From: Chlamydiota bacterium | GTDB lineage: Bacteria; Chlamydiota; Chlamydiia; Chlamydiales; Rhabdochlamydiaceae | Reading direction: 5' to 3' | Length of the DNA stretch: 8,301 bases | Assembly (NCBI GenBank): GCA_013041585.1 | Contig: JABEVM010000011.1 | Coordinates: 1 to 8,301, forward strand | Shown: positions 5,352 to 8,301 of the stretch, in pieces | Layout of the letters: every line of letters begins with the position of its first letter | Numbering within the stretch: position 1 is the first letter of the stretch | Made by a program: the position numbers and the translations under genes | The notes under the pieces: model-generated | Told to the model about the DNA's origin: nothing | What the model saw: only the letters and a program-made list of their open reading frames with translations | Databases searched by the model: none

Positions 5352-6566
5352 ATGGCTACAAGCGCAAGATCATCTACAGAATACTTGGCGAGAGGAACTT
5401 CAGGATCAAGTGAAATGATTCAAGGAATTTCAAGCAGTTCGAGTAGTATACGAACAATTGTCCCTACTTTACCTCGAGCTCTTCCAAGCTCAAATGAATT
5501 CACACCACCTGATCGAAATTCGAAGGACCTACTTCAAAAGATCTCTTCCTCATTTACTGAATCTGGTTTAGTAGGAGCAACTGTCATTGGGGTTGCAGGC
5601 CTTTTTCTTTCGATTTTTTCAAAAAAAAGAGACCACGCGATCGCTTTTGGAGGAATGACTCTCATCACATTATCAACATATCTTCATCTCCAAAAGATAA
5701 AAAATACGCTTGAAGAATCGCAAGCTCTTCGAGATGCATCAATGCAAACACTAGAACCTCCCTCCACATCAACCCCTTCATTTATCGGACCGCCTTCTTT
5801 TGAAAGACCGACTCTACCGCACAGGGACACATCAACTCAAGTTTCTCCCCCACCTAGAGATGATCTATCACCAACCTCATCACAATATCTATCTCCAAGC
5901 AGAACAGTAGATTTGTTACTACATAGTGCAAGAGATTCCATTACCACGCCAGAAGGTGAATTGCGCCTGATTATCCTAGCTCTTAAAAATGAAATCGTAG
6001 GACTTCGAGGAGAAGTACAAGAACTTATCAGAAAAAAGGAAGAACTCGAAAGGCAAGAGCAAGATTTTGAGCTTATTGTTTTGTCTTCTCAAGAAACTTC
6101 TCGAAGAGCTTCTCTAGATGTAGGAGGCGCTCCTGCTACAATAGAAGGACAACCTATCAATGCACAAATTGATTCGTTTCACGAAAAATTCCGAAGTTTT
6201 CAAGAAAGGGTGCAAAGAACTCTTAGAAAAAATGCTGAACTCGAAGAAACACGAAAACGATTTCTTCAACAAATCCGAAGTGTTCTAGTGTCAGAAGAGT
6301 CATCTCAGCTAGGATCAAAATCCGATGATGATCTTTGGCAAGTTCTATCAGCAGATTCCCCAACTTCGGAGGCTGCAAAAAAACTTGAAATCGCAACTGT
6401 TGAATCTCTTCAAGTTGAATTAGGTAGATTCCAAACTGATGTGCACGATTTTAAAAACGAAATCGCATCACTTCTTTCGGATGATTTCTCACTAGAAAAA
6501 GAAATCTCATCTCTTTCAAAAAGGCTTGCAGACATAATCAGTACTATCCCTATTAGCAGCAGCTAA
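5352..6566 (+). CDS. Inc-like membrane protein with paired transmembrane helices and coiled-coil C-terminus
   Basis: The protein has 404 residues from the preferred ATG (frame open to an earlier ATG at 5340). Residues 1-65 are Ser/Thr-rich with no signal peptide, the kind of N-terminus found on type III secreted proteins. Two hydrophobic stretches follow closely, about 73-90 (GLVGATVIGVAGLFLSIF) and 96-113 (AIAFGGMTLITLSTYLHL), split by the short polar loop SKKRDH. This bilobed hydrophobic hairpin is the defining mark of chlamydial inclusion membrane (Inc) proteins, which type III secretion places in the membrane around the vacuole with both ends facing host cytosol. A Pro/Ser/Thr-rich linker spans about 132-185, and the C-terminal half (about 200-245, 270-315, 340-400) is charged, Leu- and Glu-rich and probably coiled coil, as in Incs that bind host trafficking proteins. 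There are no cysteines. The basic loop is unusual for a lumenal turn, so a bacterial inner-membrane protein remains possible. No homologue is recognised; the Inc assignment is inference from architecture. Confidence 0.72.
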   Translation: MATSARSSTEYLARGTSGSSEMIQGISSSSSSIRTIVPTLPRALPSSNEFTPPDRNSKDLLQKISSSFTESGLVGATVIGVAGLFLSIFSKKRDHAIAFGGMTLITLSTYLHLQKIKNTLEESQALRDASMQTLEPPSTSTPSFIGPPSFERPTLPHRDTSTQVSPPPRDDLSPTSSQYLSPSRTVDLLLHSARDSITTPEGELRLIILALKNEIVGLRGEVQELIRKKEELERQEQDFELIVLSSQETSRRASLDVGGAPATIEGQPINAQIDSFHEKFRSFQERVQRTLRKNAELEETRKRFLQQIRSVLVSEESSQLGSKSDDDLWQVLSADSPTSEAAKKLEIATVESLQVELGRFQTDVHDFKNEIASLLSDDFSLEKEISSLSKRLADIISTIPISSS

Positions 6567-6577
6567 ATTAAGCGTAT

Positions 6578-6611
6578 ATTTTCTGCATGGTTTGTAAGCC
6601 ATGCAGAAAAT
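6578..6611. terminator. Perfect 13-bp hairpin after the Inc-like gene, probable terminator
   Basis: ATTTTCTGCATGG (6578-6590) and its exact complement (6599-6611) enclose the 8-base loop TTTGTAAG, beginning 11 bases after the stop codon of the Inc-like gene. No T-run follows on the plus strand, so it is not a canonical rho-independent terminator; it could also protect the 3' end of the transcript or bind a protein. It separates the Inc-like gene from the porin gene. Confidence 0.6.
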
Positions 6612-6648
6612 GTTACAGCTCTTTGAACGCTCAATTCATGGAGAGATT

Positions 6649-6677
6649 TTTCCATTGATTAAAAAAATTTTTATTAT
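6649..6677 (+). promoter_or_regulatory. Possible promoter for the porin gene
   Basis: TTTCCA (6649-6654, four of six -35 matches) is followed after 17 bases by TATTAT (6672-6677, five of six -10 matches). It would give a leader of about 32 bases to the ATG at 6716. It lies beyond the hairpin at 6578-6611, consistent with separate transcription of the porin. In such AT-rich sequence chance matches are common. Confidence 0.4.
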
Positions 6678-6715
6678 TAGTGTGCGGGTAAAAGATCCAC
6701 CTTGGAAACACCACC

Positions 6716-7762
6716 ATGAAATGTAAAAAGTTTTCGCTCACTCTACTGAGTTTATTTGTAACTTCAACCCTTTTATCAGCACAAGCTGATACTCAAACAC
6801 CGCCTCCTCCTCTGGATCTTTATAAAATCAACGCAGAAGTTGTATCAGTCAACGCAGAATTTTTATATTGGGCAGTCAGAGAAAGTAATTTAGATTACGC
6901 TCTTCGCATGAACGGCCCCGCTTGGGGACCTAATGAAGCATTTGCGCAAGGTTCGTATAAAAATGCAAAATTTGATTGGACGCCAGGTTTGCGTGTCGCT
7001 CTTAGCTATTTTAATGCCCCCAAATTTTGGGAAATGAAAGCAGAATATACCTGGCTGGATTCTCACGGCTCTAACACAGCCTATAAACCGAATGAAGCAG
7101 ATCAATTTCTAAATGGAACCTGGCCTCAAATTTTTACAGACCCCATGCAAAAAGCTCGAAGCGCCATTCATTTTAACTACAATCTTGCAGAGTTCCAAGC
7201 AACGCGGGTTTTCAATCCTAATCCCCATTTACGAATGAGATTACTCGGCGGACTTGCTGGAACCTGGATGAATCAAGAATGGAATGTCAGGTATTTTGAT
7301 TCAAACCATAATGTCACAAAAATGAACAGTAAATGGGATTATTGGGGCGTTGGTATTCAAGGTGGATTTTCAATGGACTGGTACCTTGATTTTGCTCACA
7401 TGTTCTTATCAGGAAAAGCATCAACAGGTCTTTTTTTAGGACGCTATCATAATCATGCACTCCAAAAAACGACCTTCAATCCTGACGGCTTGCATAATAC
7501 AAGTATCCCCTTTCGCAACGCTTACTATGAAGATACAAGAGTTGCGTACAATATACAGGTACTGCTCGGTCCTTCGTGGCAGAAAAACACAAAGGCCTAC
7601 CGTTTTGAAATTTTTGCAGGATATGAAGTCAATGCTTGGTTCAATGTTCAAGAAACGTTCCGCTCTACAGCGAACCCACCTTCTCAAGCAAAAGAAACCC
7701 TTATCAATACGGGAACGTTAAGCTTAGATGGACTTACAGCAAGAATCACAATCGATTTTTAA
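6716..7762 (+). CDS. Lpg1974 family (Legionella_OMP) pore-forming outer membrane protein
   Basis: The product has 348 residues. A signal peptide (MKCKK, hydrophobic core 6-21, likely cleavage after AQA at residue 24) sends it through the Sec system, and a Pro-rich stretch (PPPP, 29-32) begins the mature part. Family marks follow: the first strand VNAEFLYWAVRES (45-57), WTPGLRVALSYF, EYTWL, the central RLLGGLAGTWMNQEW block, YWGVGIQGGFSMDWYL, a late FEIFAGYEVNAWFN segment, and the C-terminal GLTARITIDF, which ends in phenylalanine as outer-membrane barrel proteins do for recognition by the Bam complex. Alternating hydrophobic and aromatic residues throughout fit a beta-barrel. Such proteins act as porins and structural surface proteins in Legionella and in environmental chlamydiae, where they may stand in for the major outer membrane protein; that role here is inference. 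The ribosome binding site is weak (GGAAA at 6704-6708, seven bases before the ATG). The gene is intact and convergent with sodB. Confidence 0.88.
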   Translation: MKCKKFSLTLLSLFVTSTLLSAQADTQTPPPPLDLYKINAEVVSVNAEFLYWAVRESNLDYALRMNGPAWGPNEAFAQGSYKNAKFDWTPGLRVALSYFNAPKFWEMKAEYTWLDSHGSNTAYKPNEADQFLNGTWPQIFTDPMQKARSAIHFNYNLAEFQATRVFNPNPHLRMRLLGGLAGTWMNQEWNVRYFDSNHNVTKMNSKWDYWGVGIQGGFSMDWYLDFAHMFLSGKASTGLFLGRYHNHALQKTTFNPDGLHNTSIPFRNAYYEDTRVAYNIQVLLGPSWQKNTKAYRFEIFAGYEVNAWFNVQETFRSTANPPSQAKETLINTGTLSLDGLTARITIDF

Positions 7763-7763
7763 A

Positions 7764-7798
7764 GAATAGGCAAGTGGCATTTTTGCCACTTGCCATTC
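7764..7798. terminator. Two-way hairpin between the convergent porin and sodB genes
   Basis: A perfect 11-bp stem GGCAAGTGGCA (7769-7779) / TGCCACTTGCC (7784-7794) with a TTTT loop is extended by GAAT (7764-7767) / ATTC (7795-7798) around a single bulged A (7768). It begins two bases after the porin stop codon and ends seven bases before the stop codon of sodB, so one element can end both transcripts. Neither strand has a proper T-run straight after the stem. Confidence 0.7.
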
Positions 7799-7805
7799 CT
7801 CTAGA

Positions 7806-8301
7806 TTATTTTTTTGCAGAACATGTTTTGGCAACAAATTCCCAATTCACAACATCCCAAAACTTTTCAATAAAGTCAGGTCTTCGATTTCTATAGTCGA
7901 TGTAATAGGCATGCTCCCAAACATCTAAAGTAAGGATAGGCTCTTTTCCATATTTTAAAGGGGTATCCGCGTTGCTAAGAGGCATGATTTCCAATTTTCC
8001 TGTACTATCTTTCGCAAGCCACGCCCAGCCTGATCCGAAAAGTGCGGCAGCAGAATCAGATAATTTCTTTTTAAAATCCTCTAAACTTCCGAAATCTCTG
8101 GTGATCATTTCAAGAAGCTCTCCCGTTGGTTTTCCTCCACCTGAAGGAGACATGCAATTCCAAAAAAAAGTATGGTTCCAGGCTTGAGCCGCATTATTAA
8201 ATACTCCTCCTGAAGACTTTATCACTAAATCTTTAAGCGAAAGATCAGCTTCTGGCTTTCCATCAATAAGAGCATTTAGCCTAGTAAAATACCCTGCATG
8301 A
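7806..8301 (-). CDS. sodB: Iron superoxide dismutase, C-terminal 164 residues (start outside window)
   Basis: The enzyme converts superoxide to oxygen and hydrogen peroxide in the cytoplasm. The minus-strand frame is open from the right edge to TAA at 7808-7806; a GTG at 8225 is an internal valine, and the family sequence continues upstream of it (HAGYFTRLNALIDG, matching the region just after the usual HH pair). Metal ligands seen are His in AWNHTFFW (codon 8174-8172) and Asp and His of DVWEHAYY (codons 7925-7923 and 7913-7911); the first ligand histidine lies just outside the window. NNAAQAWNH, with Gln in the position used by iron enzymes, and SNADTPL in place of the Gln-containing block of manganese enzymes, point to the Fe type. 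The FNNAAQ, FGSGWAWL and YYIDYRNRRPDFI blocks are all intact, so the visible part looks functional. Roughly 30 N-terminal residues are missing. An in vivo role in protection from host oxidative attack is expected from the family. Confidence 0.93.
   Translation of the reverse strand, partial: HAGYFTRLNALIDGKPEADLSLKDLVIKSSGGVFNNAAQAWNHTFFWNCMSPSGGGKPTGELLEMITRDFGSLEDFKKKLSDSAAALFGSGWAWLAKDSTGKLEIMPLSNADTPLKYGKEPILTLDVWEHAYYIDYRNRRPDFIEKFWDVVNWEFVAKTCSAKK

Noticed and set aside
7455..7896. Plus-strand frames overlapping the porin end and the region after it
   Set aside because: They lie in other frames of the porin and sodB genes, show no family resemblance and have no ribosome binding site.
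7806..8225. A complete 139-residue superoxide dismutase starting at GTG 8225
   Set aside because: Family sequence continues upstream of this codon to the window edge, so it is only part of a longer gene.
1..8301. CRISPR array, insertion sequence, tRNA or phage elements
   Set aside because: No regularly spaced direct repeats with unique spacers, no transposase or terminal inverted repeats and no tRNA-like cloverleaf were seen; the only direct repeats are inside the KEKE coding tract.

Overview
The window is an AT-rich bacterial chromosomal segment, most likely from a chlamydia-related intracellular bacterium (order Parachlamydiales, for example Simkania-, Rhabdochlamydia- or Parachlamydia-like). 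Three things point there. One is an Lpg1974/Legionella_OMP-type porin, a family that as far as I recall is expanded in environmental chlamydiae. Another is a protein with the paired hydrophobic segments typical of chlamydial inclusion membrane (Inc) proteins. The third is a general mix of low-complexity, Ser/Pro-rich proteins that look like effectors. The taxonomic call is inference; no rRNA or other phylogenetic marker lies in the window.

Layout from left to right: (1) the C-terminal 250 residues of an unrecognised Pro/Ser-rich protein that enters from the left edge, closed by a textbook rho-independent terminator; (2) a proline iminopeptidase gene (pip) with a good promoter but broken by a single-base frameshift after codon 56, with all catalytic residues still encoded; (3) a small exported protein on the minus strand that ends in a 56-residue Lys/Glu 'KEKE' tail, encoded by an almost pure purine strand with an internal 60-bp repeat; (4) a divergently transcribed, full-length 890-residue cytoplasmic glycoside hydrolase related to GH63 / MGH1-like glucosidases and yeast YMR196W; (5) a 404-residue Inc-like membrane protein with Ser/Thr-rich N-terminus, two close transmembrane helices and a coiled-coil C-terminal half; (6) a 348-residue outer-membrane beta-barrel porin of the Lpg1974 family; (7) the C-terminal 164 residues of an Fe-type superoxide dismutase (sodB) on the minus strand, running off the right edge.

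The genes do not look like one operon. Nearly every gene is bounded by its own promoter-like sequence or by a hairpin, and two gene pairs are convergent with a long inverted repeat between them (1853-1900 and 7764-7798). Thematically the window mixes envelope and host-interface proteins (porin, Inc-like protein, KEKE protein, perhaps the first protein) with housekeeping enzymes (peptidase, glucosidase-like enzyme, superoxide dismutase). The most interesting items are the Inc-like protein, the KEKE protein and its unusual DNA, and the intact-but-for-one-base pip gene. No mobile element, CRISPR array, tRNA or rRNA gene was seen.
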